Shown here in pieces: positions 54,088-64,000 of a stretch of 64,000 nt of DNA (its first letter is position 1; each line of letters starts with the position of its first letter). The stretch is taken from assembly GCF_042242105.1 (NCBI RefSeq), contig NC_092020.1, positions 7,136,501-7,200,500 of the forward strand. The letters are read 5' to 3'. The notes beneath the pieces were generated by a model. It was not told the origin of the DNA. It ran no database searches and saw nothing but the letters and a program-made list of their open reading frames with translations. The translations under genes and the position numbers were made by a program. This DNA comes from Pempheris klunzingeri (Eukaryota; Chordata; Actinopteri; Acropomatiformes; Pempheridae).

Positions 54088-56812
54088 CATAAAAAAATAA
54101 TGAGGCAAAACAATAATAGTTTGGAGCATTTTGAGTTTTCTTAAATCCAAAAGAGGAACGTCGATGTGCTTACACATTGTCAGTAGAAAACAGTCAAAAT
54201 ATTTCTCAGAAACAAAACAAATTGAAGAGTTAAGATTACTGATGATAAATCAGAGATCAAAAATTCAAAGGAGTTAATTTCATCAAATAAAGATTTTCGA
54301 GAATAGAAATTTAGTCCAAAGAAATCAAATAGAAATTTGAAGTCTTCTGATAGCAGAAGCAATCATTTTTAAATCAATGAAATTGTTTTTAAGTCAGTAT
54401 TCCATGTCCACTTGTTGATTTCTTCATCACGAAGCTGTGTAGTAAGCGGGATGAGGACCAACTTTGATTTCTAGATCTTTCAAGTCGGCCCCTTCTTCCT
54501 GTCCCCTTCTTTATCTCGATGCCGCCACAGATTAGTGTCTGTGTGATTAAGAGTCAAAAGCTAACCGCTAATCTTGATAAAGACAGACTTGTGTAATCTG
54601 TTTAAAACGAGAGACGACAGACACGTCTGTGCCTTGTGTTGCAGCCTCTGTGGGACTGGCTCTTCTTCTGGCAGAAGGTCCCAGATCAAATCCCCCTTGA
54701 GCCCCACAGGATCCGACTTCTAAACCCTCAAGTCATCAGAGAGACTGCACTGGACCTGCTGAAATACCCTCCACCCAAATCACGCCTGTGGGGCCGGGAC
54801 CAGGTAATAGACACGTCCTATCCCAGGGATTAGATCCCTCTAAGTGTCTCTTTTTATGTGAGCTAGACCACTGAATCAACACAACGCACACTGTGTAATG
54901 TTATTAAATGCTGCTCATGTTTCTCACCACTCCTTTCACCTCCATGTTTTCATGGACGAATAAAATGAACCTTGAACTTCTGTTCTTAATGGAAATACAC
55001 CATTTATACTAATAATGATTTGCCGACTTACCACCATCAGTATGCATCTGTTTATTTGGATGTGTTAAAGAGCCATTATTTAAACTGAATTTATTTATTT
55101 AAGTTAAATTGAAATCATTTGAATTTGTCTTAAATGACCACAGAGACATAATGAACCCTGTGGTTCTTAATGCGTGTTTTAAAATGTTTCAACAATTTCA
55201 GACACTTTAGACAACATCCTGGTTGACTTGTCTGTCTCTGCAGATAAAACCGTACTTTCTCATCCTTCCACTGTGACAAATGTCAGTTTCCTATCACATG
55301 TTGTGCAGGAGACGCTCCCCCTGTGTTTGCTGTTGGCTAGTGTTAGTGTCAGTGATCAAACCAGCATAACCACCTGTCGTCCCCCTTTACAATTATGATC
55401 TCATATCAGTAAATGGTCCCTTTCCTGCTTCACAGTATGTGTATTCATACTGAGCTCAGGGGAACAGCTAATCGATGAGAACAATGACATTAAGGTAATC
55501 CTCATGTCTCTCGTGTTTGATTTGTTGTCTCTGGGGGTTTAGCACTGTGCTCATTAGGCACGAGTGTGTATCTTTACTTAGCAAGCCCATATTTACCGTG
55601 TCCTCTGTACATTGTTGTGTGTCTGTACCTTTTTCTAAAATGTCCCTCATAATCTAAACTGCCAAAAATATGCCATTCGAAATTACTTAGTTAAAAGTAT
55701 TTATTTAAAAATAATAATAATAATAATAATCACAGAGTAAATTAAATTATCATCGTTACGGATCAAGACTGACTAAAAATATAAAATTGAAGATATATAA
55801 TGTAAGTGGTTATAGCATGGTGGCGCTGTAGTCAGCACTGTTGCCTCACAGCAAGAAGGTTCCAGGTTTGAATCCCGGTTTGAACCTGGAATCTTTCTGT
55901 GTGGAGTTTGCATGTTCTCCCCATGCTAGCGTGGGTTTTCTCCGGGTATTCTGGCTTCCTCCCACAATCCAAAAAACATGCAAGCCAGGTTAATTGGTAA
56001 CTTAATTGCCCGTGGGTGTGGGTGTGAATGTTTGTCTATAGATAGATAGATCGATAGACTTTATTGTCTGCCCCAGATGGTGACAGAAATTCTCCTTTGA
56101 CAAGGCTCTAACAATAAAAAACAACATATATCACACACACATATGACAAGTGAAATGTTAAAAGCAAACAGCAGCCAATACATGCCAAATATATGTACTG
56201 TTCAGTGTCTTATTTCATGTTGTTCAGGGTGGTTATTGCAATGGGTGTACCCTGCCTCTCGCCCGAAGTCAGCTGGGATTGGCTCCAGCTCCCCTGCGAC
56301 CCTGACGGATAAGCGGTATAGATAATGGATGGATGGGTTATAGCTATAAGTACAAAAAGCGGTTTACCTCTTGAATGCTATAATGCAATAAAAGCACAAG
56401 AAACAACAAATAACATTATAGAAAATAAGACTGTTACTCATGGTTTTGGTGTCCAGAGTCCAGAATGGTAAAATAACATCTAATTAAAAATGATAACATT
56501 CATGTTTTTTTTCCCATAAATAACACTTTTAAGTCTTTGTCTTTTTTTCTGCAGAATGTGCCCACCATCGGCGTCTCCGCCCTGAGTTTAGCCAGTCTGC
56601 TGTGTGACGAGGTCAGCCTGGCAGGCTTTGGCTACAACCTCTCCCAGGTGGGGGCGCCATTGCACTACTACGACCATCTGCCCATGAGCGCCATGCTGCA
56701 GCAGACCTCTCACAATGTGGACAAAGAGACAGAACTCCTGCAGAGCCTAGTCCGAGAGGGAGCCATCACCGACCTGACGGGTGGGATCCACTGCTCCTTC
56801 TGCACCAGCTGA
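48580..56812 (+). CDS. st3gal5: Lactosylceramide alpha-2,3-sialyltransferase (GM3 synthase)
   Basis: Golgi type II membrane enzyme that adds sialic acid to lactosylceramide to give GM3, the first step of most ganglioside synthesis. Exons: 48580-48611, 49889-50009, 50826-51032, 53506-53642, 53849-54035, 54645-54803, 56555-56812, giving 366 residues. It has a short cytoplasmic tail and a single membrane segment (about 12-32). The large sialylmotif begins at [19 protein letters not shown] (C137 onward); the small motif is NVPTIGV...[12 protein letters not shown] (282-308); motif III is HYYD (318-321); motif VS is H334-x4-E339. Sequons occur at N132 and in the NRT of exon 6. I chose the ATG giving [11 protein letters not shown] because it resembles the short human start (MRRPSLLLKD). 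The same frame is open upstream to the acceptor, so longer forms are possible. Identity rests on the motifs and on the polr1a neighbour. The C-terminus [10 protein letters not shown] differs from the human one, and a fish-specific paralogue cannot be excluded. Confidence 0.9.
49660..49760 (+). mobile_element. LINE 3' tail fragment in an st3gal5 intron
   Basis: Contains TTTGGAGCTGTTTGTAAC and TTTCCCCCTGGGGATTATTA followed by an AAAGGAATTCTGATTCTGAT repeat, typical of the 3' ends of fish non-LTR retrotransposons. Confidence 0.6.
49821..49882 (+). repeat. (GT)n microsatellite at the acceptor of st3gal5 exon 3
   Basis: About 31 GT units running to within 6 bp of the acceptor CAG (49886-49888). 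It replaces the normal pyrimidine tract. Confidence 0.95.
52130..52470 (-). pseudogene. Non-LTR retrotransposon (LINE) ORF2 fragment
   Basis: The minus strand encodes [36 protein letters not shown] and further peptides in nearby frames. These resemble the segment just before the reverse-transcriptase domain of fish L2/Rex-type LINEs (alternating R/K-rich helix, then a W near the spacer). Frames are broken and no RT core is present. The family is uncertain. Confidence 0.5.
54043..54086 (+). repeat. (GT)n microsatellite at the donor of st3gal5 exon 6
   Basis: About 22 GT units beginning 8 nt after the exon end at 54035. The donor reads GTGAGTG. Confidence 0.95.
55808..56335 (+). mobile_element. 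tRNA-like fish repeat carrying a nested insertion
   Basis: Outer element: GTGGCGCTGTAGTCAGCACT, GTTCCAGGTTTGAATCCCGG (B-box-like), GTGGAGTTTGCATGTTCTCC, then GTACCCTGCCTCTCGCC, GTCAGCTGGGATTGGCTCC and a GGATGGATGG tail. It is split by 56038-56222, which starts ATAGATAGATAGATCGATAG and contains ACTTTATTGTCTGCCCCAGA, the reversed 3' end of a LINE-like element. Located in st3gal5 intron 7. Confidence 0.65.
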
Positions 56813-58117
56813 CCCCCCAACACTTTACTGACTGTGCAGCCCCCCCCCTCCCCCTTTTTCAAGTTGCAAAGTGCTTTTAAAGAACAAATTAAACGCTGTA
56901 TATAAGAGCAGGGGCAAGACCAAAGGATGTCCAAATATGTGAGCAGAAAGGAAGAAAAGAAAAAGAGGTGAGAGAACCACTTGGCACAAAGACTGAAAGA
57001 AATATACTATAATATATGTCACATTTGTCACAAAGTGCTTCTTGAAGGGCAAAGGACACAAAAAGAAAGTCACTCTGGTTACCCTCTGGGCTTTACACGT
57101 CTTTCCGTATTTGAGTTTCAAAGTTTTTCTGTTCAAAAACAAACGGCTACATAGCAGCAACGTCATTCATCTGTCCCCTGGACTTATAAACCAGCCGATG
57201 ACGCATGCTAATGCTCGCCAAACTAAAAGTTTTCAACTGAACGTTGTAGCATTAATGTAATTTTTATGATTTTATTCCAGACCAGCATTGCAGACATGCA
57301 TTTCACCTTCACTGTATTACAGGTGGTTTTAAATCTATTATTCTGAACCCTAAGCAGAACCAGCTGGTATTAATACAAAGATGGATCACCCGCTTCTGAA
57401 TTCAGCTCTGCTCCAGTTGGTAGTTCTAGTTGTGCCGCGAGTTAAAATAGCAGCATTGAAACATCCTTAGTCAGCAGATTAAACTGAACCAAACCTACTC
57501 TTCCTCTAATTGCGAGGACATTTTGTCCTCTTTCAAATCGAGTTAAAGAAGTTCAACATATTGTTTCTTTGTGTTACCACTGGGATATAACTGGATGTGA
57601 ATTTTAAGTTACAGAATTATGTCAAATTGACCAAAGTGGGTCAGTCGACGTCCGTCTAAGATGTTTTCAAGAACATTTTCTGAAGCAGGCTTCAAAAAGT
57701 TAATTTCTTTTCAGTTTGGTGTTAAATGGTACAAGATGGAAGTTCTATGTTACCTATAGAGTATTGTGACGTACCACAATATTTATCTGCACATCTGATC
57801 ATTCCACTGTAGATTAGAAACATACTTTTTTAGTAGTTTCTTGTTTAATAAGCAGTCTTCTGAAATGGCCGGCCTGTGAAAAATTAGTGCAGAAATGAAA
57901 TGTGTTATTTATTTATTTCGGTTTGTTTTAATGTGTCAGTCATTGTTTGTAATGTAGTTAAGATTTCAACTACACGCACACACACACACACACACTTGTG
58001 TGACTACTTTTGCCCATGTATTAATGGCTCATTTCTTTTGTGCTGAATTTTAGTTGTTGTGACATTGTTCTTCCAGTGGCTGTTATGACGTGGGAGATGG
58101 ATGATTCTTGTCTTTTC

Positions 58118-58123
58118 ATTAAA
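58118..58123 (+). terminator. Candidate polyadenylation signal of st3gal5
   Basis: ATTAAA about 1.3 kb after the TGA at 56810-56812, followed by a GT-rich stretch. An earlier ATTAAA at about 56887 would give a much shorter 3' UTR. The span 56813-58117 would be 3' UTR and contains a CA repeat (57974-57997). Confidence 0.4.
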
Positions 58124-59039
58124 ATATTCAGTTGTGAATTTTACACAGTTTGAGTTTCACAGACCGCGTGTCTTGTTTTAACATGGACACTGGTCTTGTC
58201 TGTGACCAACAGAAGGAGATGGATGCATGAGATGAATTATCAGTCTTGATGTATTGTTTGGGATCTTATTATTATTATTATTGTTGTTAAAATGTACATA
58301 TGAGGGAAACTAATTAATGAATATATTATTACAGAATCTGAAATCAACAATTTACATCAGTGCCCAGGGTTTGTGGCTGCTTCATAACTTAGCAAATGGT
58401 GAAAACATGCATTAGTCCGTTTATTTAGTAACTTTTATTCTGTGTGAAACGTGCCACAAGTAGCTCAAGTATCAGTGTAATGTATCACACACAGCCCGGG
58501 ACACTCCAGGTTAGATTTTAACATTTACTAGTCAGCAAACCCCCTGACCCAGAGACTGAGGAAACCGTTCATACTCCACTTTGTGCGAGCACCAACCACA
58601 CTGACCAGACTTGCATGCCGATCAGATGACTATTGTGGCCACTGGCGATGTACTGATTTTACAACAAAAGTTGCATTTTGTCGTACAGTCATACATGAAG
58701 TGATTTCTGAAGTTCATAATGAAGCTATGAATGTTTGACCAGTTTGAAATAGTGCAAAGTCAATGCTTTCACAATATGGTACCACCTCCTCTTTCAGTGC
58801 CCTGTACTCTACCAGCTATATTATGACCGGAAATGAGACAATTTGCCTTCAAAATCAAGTGTAAAAACATCCCAAAATCGTTACACCATCAAAAGACAAT
58901 CACGGAAGACTACAGTCGTATTTTAGTTTACTTCAAAATCACCCCAATGAAATATTGTATGCACTAAAACTGTTTTACTGTTTATCAGTAGCACCACTTA
59001 TTCCCAAGAAAGTTATCTAACTAGCCGGGATCTTATTTT

Positions 59040-59131
59040 GAAATATATATCCGGAAGTAGTTTTTTTTTAACACTACACTGAGGTGCGCGTGGTGAGAAG
59101 GGAGAAGCCGGGGACATCTGCCGCTAACAGG
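59040..59131 (+). promoter_or_regulatory. Possible promoter and non-coding first exon of a gene beyond the window
   Basis: An ETS core (TCCGGAAGTAG at about 59049) is followed by a GC-richer stretch (GAGGTGCGCGTGGTGAGAAG) and a possible donor, GCTAACAG followed by GTGGGGG (about 59130). No frame is open across it. The downstream gene is not identified. Confidence 0.35.
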
Positions 59132-61277
59132 TGGGGGCTCTTCACTCAAGTCTGTTACTGTTGCTTTATTAACACTGAACCACGGAATACTCCGTGTAGT
59201 TGTTGTACCACGAGCTTATCAAAAGTGTACAAATGTAACGTAACGTGAAGAATTTCATGCAGGCTTGGCAGAAAGGTCCGGGCGAACTCTATTTAAAGAT
59301 GTGCTATGGTACTTTCTTAGTGGAAAAACAGTCAAACAGGCATGACTGAAACAACTTTTCTTTGTTGTATTGCCCTCCGCATTTAGTAACTTCGGCGTTA
59401 GCATTAATGAGACCATGGCTTGGCCGCCGCGTTATTAGCTAATAGCGGACGGTGAACTGATGGAGGGCTAAAGTGCTGCTCGGGGTGAAGAAAGTCACCA
59501 TGTCCTTCTCCGTCAGTGACTTTTATGGCCGGTGCCTGCTGTCAGGAGGTTAAGTGTGCTCCAAGAGTTACTCTAATGCAAGAGTGTCAAAGTCCAGTGG
59601 AGTTACATGCAGCACTGAGGTCGGTGTAGTTTAAAGTCTAGAGTTAGTGAGATGCAGATGAACTAGCAGACTTCTGCTGGCAGGCTGGTGTGTGTGTGTG
59701 TTGTGTGCATCAGTGCAGTAACTCGGATAAGATAATGGTACTATTCTGTAGGAACAGAGTCACTCGGCCAGGTGGACAGGCTCTGGCCGTGAGGGATGAC
59801 TGTGAGGATCTAGAGCCTGGGTGTGCAGATCAGCGGCACACTGCAGGTTTTGAGGTGAAAGGTGACTTGTCTCTGATTGGCTGATATCCATGAACCCATC
59901 GGACTTTCATTGGCTCCTTGGTATGCACCCACCCCACCCACCCCCCTTTTAACGAGTGTGTCTCCTCCATAGTACAACCATAACCCCCCTTCTGTTTCTG
60001 TTTCTGTTTCTGGTGGCCCCAGGCTAGTAGGTGGAGTAGCCATGTGCTTCTCAACAACAGCAGGCATACAAAAATTTTTTTTTTTTACATGTGGTCATGA
60101 TCATGTGGTGTCATTCATGGATGAATGATTAAGATCCTTGACTTAAGTAAAAGAGTCAGTGCATTAATGTAGAAAACCTGCTTTCATAATCCGAATGGAG
60201 CAAAAGTATTAACTGCAAAGTGTACTCTAAGTAGCATCTACCAGTGTCCATAATTGATATACTAGCATATAATCTGCTACATCACTAGATTTTAATATAA
60301 ATGCATCACTGCATGTACAGTGGTTTAATGTTGGGGATACCCTAGGCGGAGCCAGGTTTGACTGCTTTTAAGCTTTGGTTGTTTATTCCTGTCCCCAAGC
60401 CAAAAAGTCAGGGAGCCAGTTTGACAAAGCATTGCATTTCCTAAATTTATGCTTTTATTGTGAAATCCTAATCTGGAAAGCTGCCAGTTACTACAGCTGT
60501 TAGATAAATGTAGTTGAGTAAAACACACAAGATTTCTCTCTGAAATGTTGTGCGGTAGAATTGTCAAGTAGCATAAAATAGAAATATTCAAGCAAAGTAC
60601 AAGGATCTGAGAAATGTACTTAAGTAATGTACTTGAGTAAATGTGCTTAGTTACATTTCACCAATACGTATGTTTGTTGTTGGATTAATAGTTCAGAGTT
60701 CATCATTGGCAAACAGTACACAGAGATAAAGTAATATCAATGCGCTCAATGAATATTGACATTGGCTTAAAGGTTATTCAGAACATTGTCCAAATATACA
60801 AATATAATGCAAATATATTAAAGTACTTAACTATTACTGCACAAAAGAAAACCCTTAAGTGCTTCACGTAAGATCACACACACCTTTTTCCTTGAGTCCC
60901 AGAGACAAACCAGTATTCCCACGCGGTACCACCCTACCTAAGGTTTGTTGCATTTCGCTTCATTGAACACATTTGTTTAAGAATGTGTGCCATGATGGCA
61001 GAATATTAACTGAAATATTAAAGGTATGATCACTAGACGCCTTCAGCCTGATAGCGGCAGATGTCCTTCTCACCACGTGCACTTCAGTGTAGTGTTAAAA
61101 AAAACTACTTCCAGATATATGATTCAAAATAAGGGATGCTACTTTAGGATTTAGGAAATTGTAATGTGTATTTTTATACACATTACAAGCATGTGCCACA
61201 CTCACTACAGCTTCGTCTGTATCTTGCACCTTTTTTTCTTTGATCGGCCTTTATCTCACTCTGTCTCATCATCTCAG

Positions 61278-61313
61278 CTGAGCATGCAGAGATCACAGGT
61301 CACTGGGGGAAAG
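61278..61313 (+). other. Candidate small exon with a start codon
   Basis: A pyrimidine-rich CATCATCTCAG acceptor is followed by a 36-bp stretch with ATG at 61284 (MQRSQVTGGK) and then AAG plus GTGAGG, a strong donor. It could be exon 2 of a gene starting near 59.1 kb. I recognise no protein and nothing confirms it. Confidence 0.2.
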
Positions 61314-64000
61314 GTGAGGGGAAGTGAGCAACCGCTTGAACCCTGATGGTGTTTGTTAGCATTTCTATTAATCTCTAAGGAGAAATCTATAGTAAGACAC
61401 GTGACGCAGATGTGTGAGACATAATGCAGATGTGTGGTTTTGATACAATTAGAAAAATAATCAAATCACAGAGACTTGGCTCCCAGCTTTTACAATCTCA
61501 CTGGCTGTTTACATTCAGTCTCTGAGCCAGTCAGACCGACCGTCTTGCCACCGCCGGCCAATCTAAGCCCTCCTTGGAGCGACTCTGACCTTTGATTGGT
61601 AGATTACATTGAGGTTACATATCACCTTGTAACAGAATCCATGGAAGTGTTTAGTGCCTGTGGTATATCAGTAAATCCTCCCCGCTACGGCAGAGTGTGG
61701 CGGTAGCTGCAGCCTTCGCAGGGTTGCTGTCATTGGATTTAAAGCTGAAAAAGCAAAGCCAGTGTTTCACCTGACCGCTTGTTGTTCCAGGTGAGTGGGG
61801 AAGCAGTCCAGCAGGAGTAGATAAGTACACTGGCATATAGAAACAGCTCTGGAGGTGTCATCTTGTTGATTGTGTGTGCTTTTATTGCAGACTATAGATA
61901 CCAGACCTAGTCTGGGTACAGGTTTTTCCAGCTCAGAGGCTGGCCCTGTTCTTTGTTAGTAGTGTCAAACGCATTTATGGTAAACTTGCAGTGATCCTTT
62001 CATGTACCTCAGCGACTGTAGGGTTTTTTTTTTTACTCGCTGAAAGAAGATTAGAAATTCGGGAGGAGTATGTGAAGGGAAGTCGAGCTGTTCTATGATC
62101 GCAAAAAGCACAATAAGAGAAAAGTGAAAGGAGTAATTACAGTCTTCATATTGTGAAGTTTAATTCATAAGCACAAAACACAGCCCTGCTTGGTCTGGTG
62201 TGACCAGTAGCCTCTGGTGGCTCAAGCATGGTAACTTAATAGCCTTGTAACGTTCACCAACGACACGTGTCTCTACTTGTTGTCACTTGGTCACTTGTGG
62301 CCACAGTGGATGCCGTTGAATGCAAAAATGTAGAAGTCAGATGTTGCATTAATTGTTGTGTAACTCTTAGAAAAACAAGACTAAAGCACAAAAATGATGT
62401 CTTTTGAAGAACACTTTCCATTTTTGCTGCACACAGAGACTGTGAGTGAATATTTATTCCAACTAGGGATGGTAACAGACTAGTGCTCCTTTTTTTTTCA
62501 GTCATATCTGCTCAGTAATGGAACACTGGTTGATTTTATCCCCTAAAATGTGACGTCGAATCAATGACTGTCAGTCATTGATGTGATCATCACTGTTGAC
62601 CCTCAGTGTGTTTGCTTAACTTGGAATCCGGGCCCACGGTCTTTGTTTTATGCTGACCCGTCACCGCGTTCCCACTGAAAGACCCCAGACTGTGTTTCTA
62701 ATCTGTTTATACTTAAACAGCTCTTCAAGTCACCTTGTGTGTCTGTGTGGGTGGGTGGGTGTGGGTGTGTTCCAACACTGAGAACCTTACTCACCTGCAA
62801 ACACAGACACACCATGGCAACCTGACACACCTGCTAAAATTGTCCAGAGGGAATCTGTAAAACATAGTGTGCATGATCTAATTATAGTGCAATACGAGCC
62901 AAGCGCCGAACGTGTTCTCCTGCTATTATTCTACAGTAATAGCAGAAATAAAAAGTGCCTGAACTCTTCACATTCAGTTTTGCTTCTGAGGAGGCTGCAG
63001 AAACACAGTTTTGCTGGTGGTTGACCTTGTGTGAGCGATGAATTTATACTATTTTATATATATGTATACGCCACAGTGAATGAACATGTGGGTACGCAGA
63101 GAGTTCTGTTGCACTGTGTTTTGACAAAGCATTCAGCACTCTAAAAGCTAATGGGCCCCTGTGAACATAAACTTCTATGTTGTGTCACCCTGAGAGTCTG
63201 TTGCATTGCACCAGGCAACAACAGGCTCCTTCCACCTGCCAAAAACATGTGAAGTATTTCATGTCAAACCACAGACTCAGACGGTCCAGACTATTAACAT
63301 GTAAGTGCCATGGTGTGAGAAGTTACACTCCAACCTAAAAAAAAAAAAAAAAGTTTCTTACTCTGTACACAATGAATGCATGTGTCGAACCATAGTGACA
63401 CGGCCCTGATGAAGCACTTTAGCGGAATGTTTGACTTAAACTGTTATACCGTTATGATAATACCCGAGGATGTGTTTATTCCAAACTTGAACTTTGATTG
63501 TTGCATATTTAGCCATGAATATTAAAGATTGTAGAGGTAAAATGGCAAGTTGTTGTGCATAAGTCACCGTGCAAGTAGAGTGCAATGTAAACAAAATCTA
63601 AGAATAACATCATCAGCGTAATGATGTTGAGATCTTAAGAAGCTGTACTCTCTGTTTAGTGCTATGTGTAGCATGCTGCTAGCAATAGGCTAAACTAAAA
63701 ACTTAAGTAAATCTGGTTAATATTTCCTTCTGAAAAATAATTGGGGTGTTGGTTCCATTTTCATTTGGAAATGCTATTAACCAAGGTGTGACAGATTACT
63801 AGCTCATATCTGAGTGGACATACACTTTATAACTTAAGCTCACAATTGAGTAATGAGTTAAGATTTAACCCATCACAATGCAAACAAACACAAAATGAGG
63901 GATGTGTTTGGTGATTAAAATTGGCAAACCTCTAAAAATTCTGGATTAGAAATACTTTTTAAGAAGTAACCAAAGGAATGACCCGTCTTCTCTCTGTCTC

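Larger units (their letters stand above)
58124..64000. other. Stretch without a recognised gene downstream of st3gal5
   Basis: Apart from the possible promoter at 59.05 kb and the candidate exon at 61.28 kb I see only AT-rich sequence, short simple repeats (GTTTCT units near 59990, poly-T near 60073, GGGT units near 62750) and low-complexity open frames. It could be the first intron(s) of a gene continuing beyond the window. Confidence 0.5.

Noticed and set aside
55865-55890. A tRNA B-box-like sequence (GGTTTGAATCCCGG)
   Set aside because: It lies in a dispersed repeat with no complete cloverleaf, so it is not a tRNA gene.

Overview
This is one window of a teleost fish genome, probably a percomorph. 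The evidence is vertebrate genes with many short exons and compact GT-AG introns, abundant CA/TG microsatellites, and fish-type dispersed repeats (piggyBac, Tc1/mariner, a LINE reverse-transcriptase fragment, SINE-like elements). Four protein-coding genes can be assembled exon by exon. In all four the phases join, with no frameshift or internal stop.

Layout: (1) a plastin-family actin-bundling gene on the minus strand, coding exons 502-8001, with a probable non-coding first exon and GC-rich promoter near 11.45-11.72 kb; (2) a gene-poor stretch of about 6 kb (11.7-17.8 kb); (3) ptcd3 (mitochondrial small-subunit protein mS39) on the minus strand, 17910-26560, 23 coding exons, 678 residues; (4) a head-to-head promoter of 345 bp between the two start codons; (5) polr1a (largest subunit of RNA polymerase I) on the plus strand, 26906-46537, 37 coding exons, 1692 residues; (6) st3gal5 (GM3 synthase) on the plus strand, main reading frame 48580-56812, 366 residues from the chosen start; (7) about 6 kb with no confident gene, but with a possible first exon of a further plus-strand gene near 59.1 kb. 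The ptcd3/polr1a/st3gal5 order and orientation match the mammalian ST3GAL5-POLR1A-PTCD3 block as I remember it. Plastin lies where mammals have IMMT.

The most notable system lies inside polr1a. Introns 19, 20 and 24 each carry a 134-bp copy of an H/ACA box snoRNA in the host's sense orientation. Copies 1 and 2 are identical and copy 3 differs at three positions, while their flanks have diverged. Each copy folds as hairpin-H box-hairpin-ACA with 15 nt between each pocket and its box. The two guide pockets match two separate stretches of 18S rRNA that I recognise as human Psi1238 and Psi1625, the pair I associate with SNORA5 (ACA5). The gene for the Pol I catalytic subunit therefore appears to encode, in its introns, guides that modify the RNA Pol I makes. 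Nearby are a 138-bp near-perfect inverted repeat flanking four polr1a exons, a piggyBac-type element with TTAA target sites in ptcd3, a Tc1-like relic in polr1a, and long UG repeats placed directly at st3gal5 splice sites.
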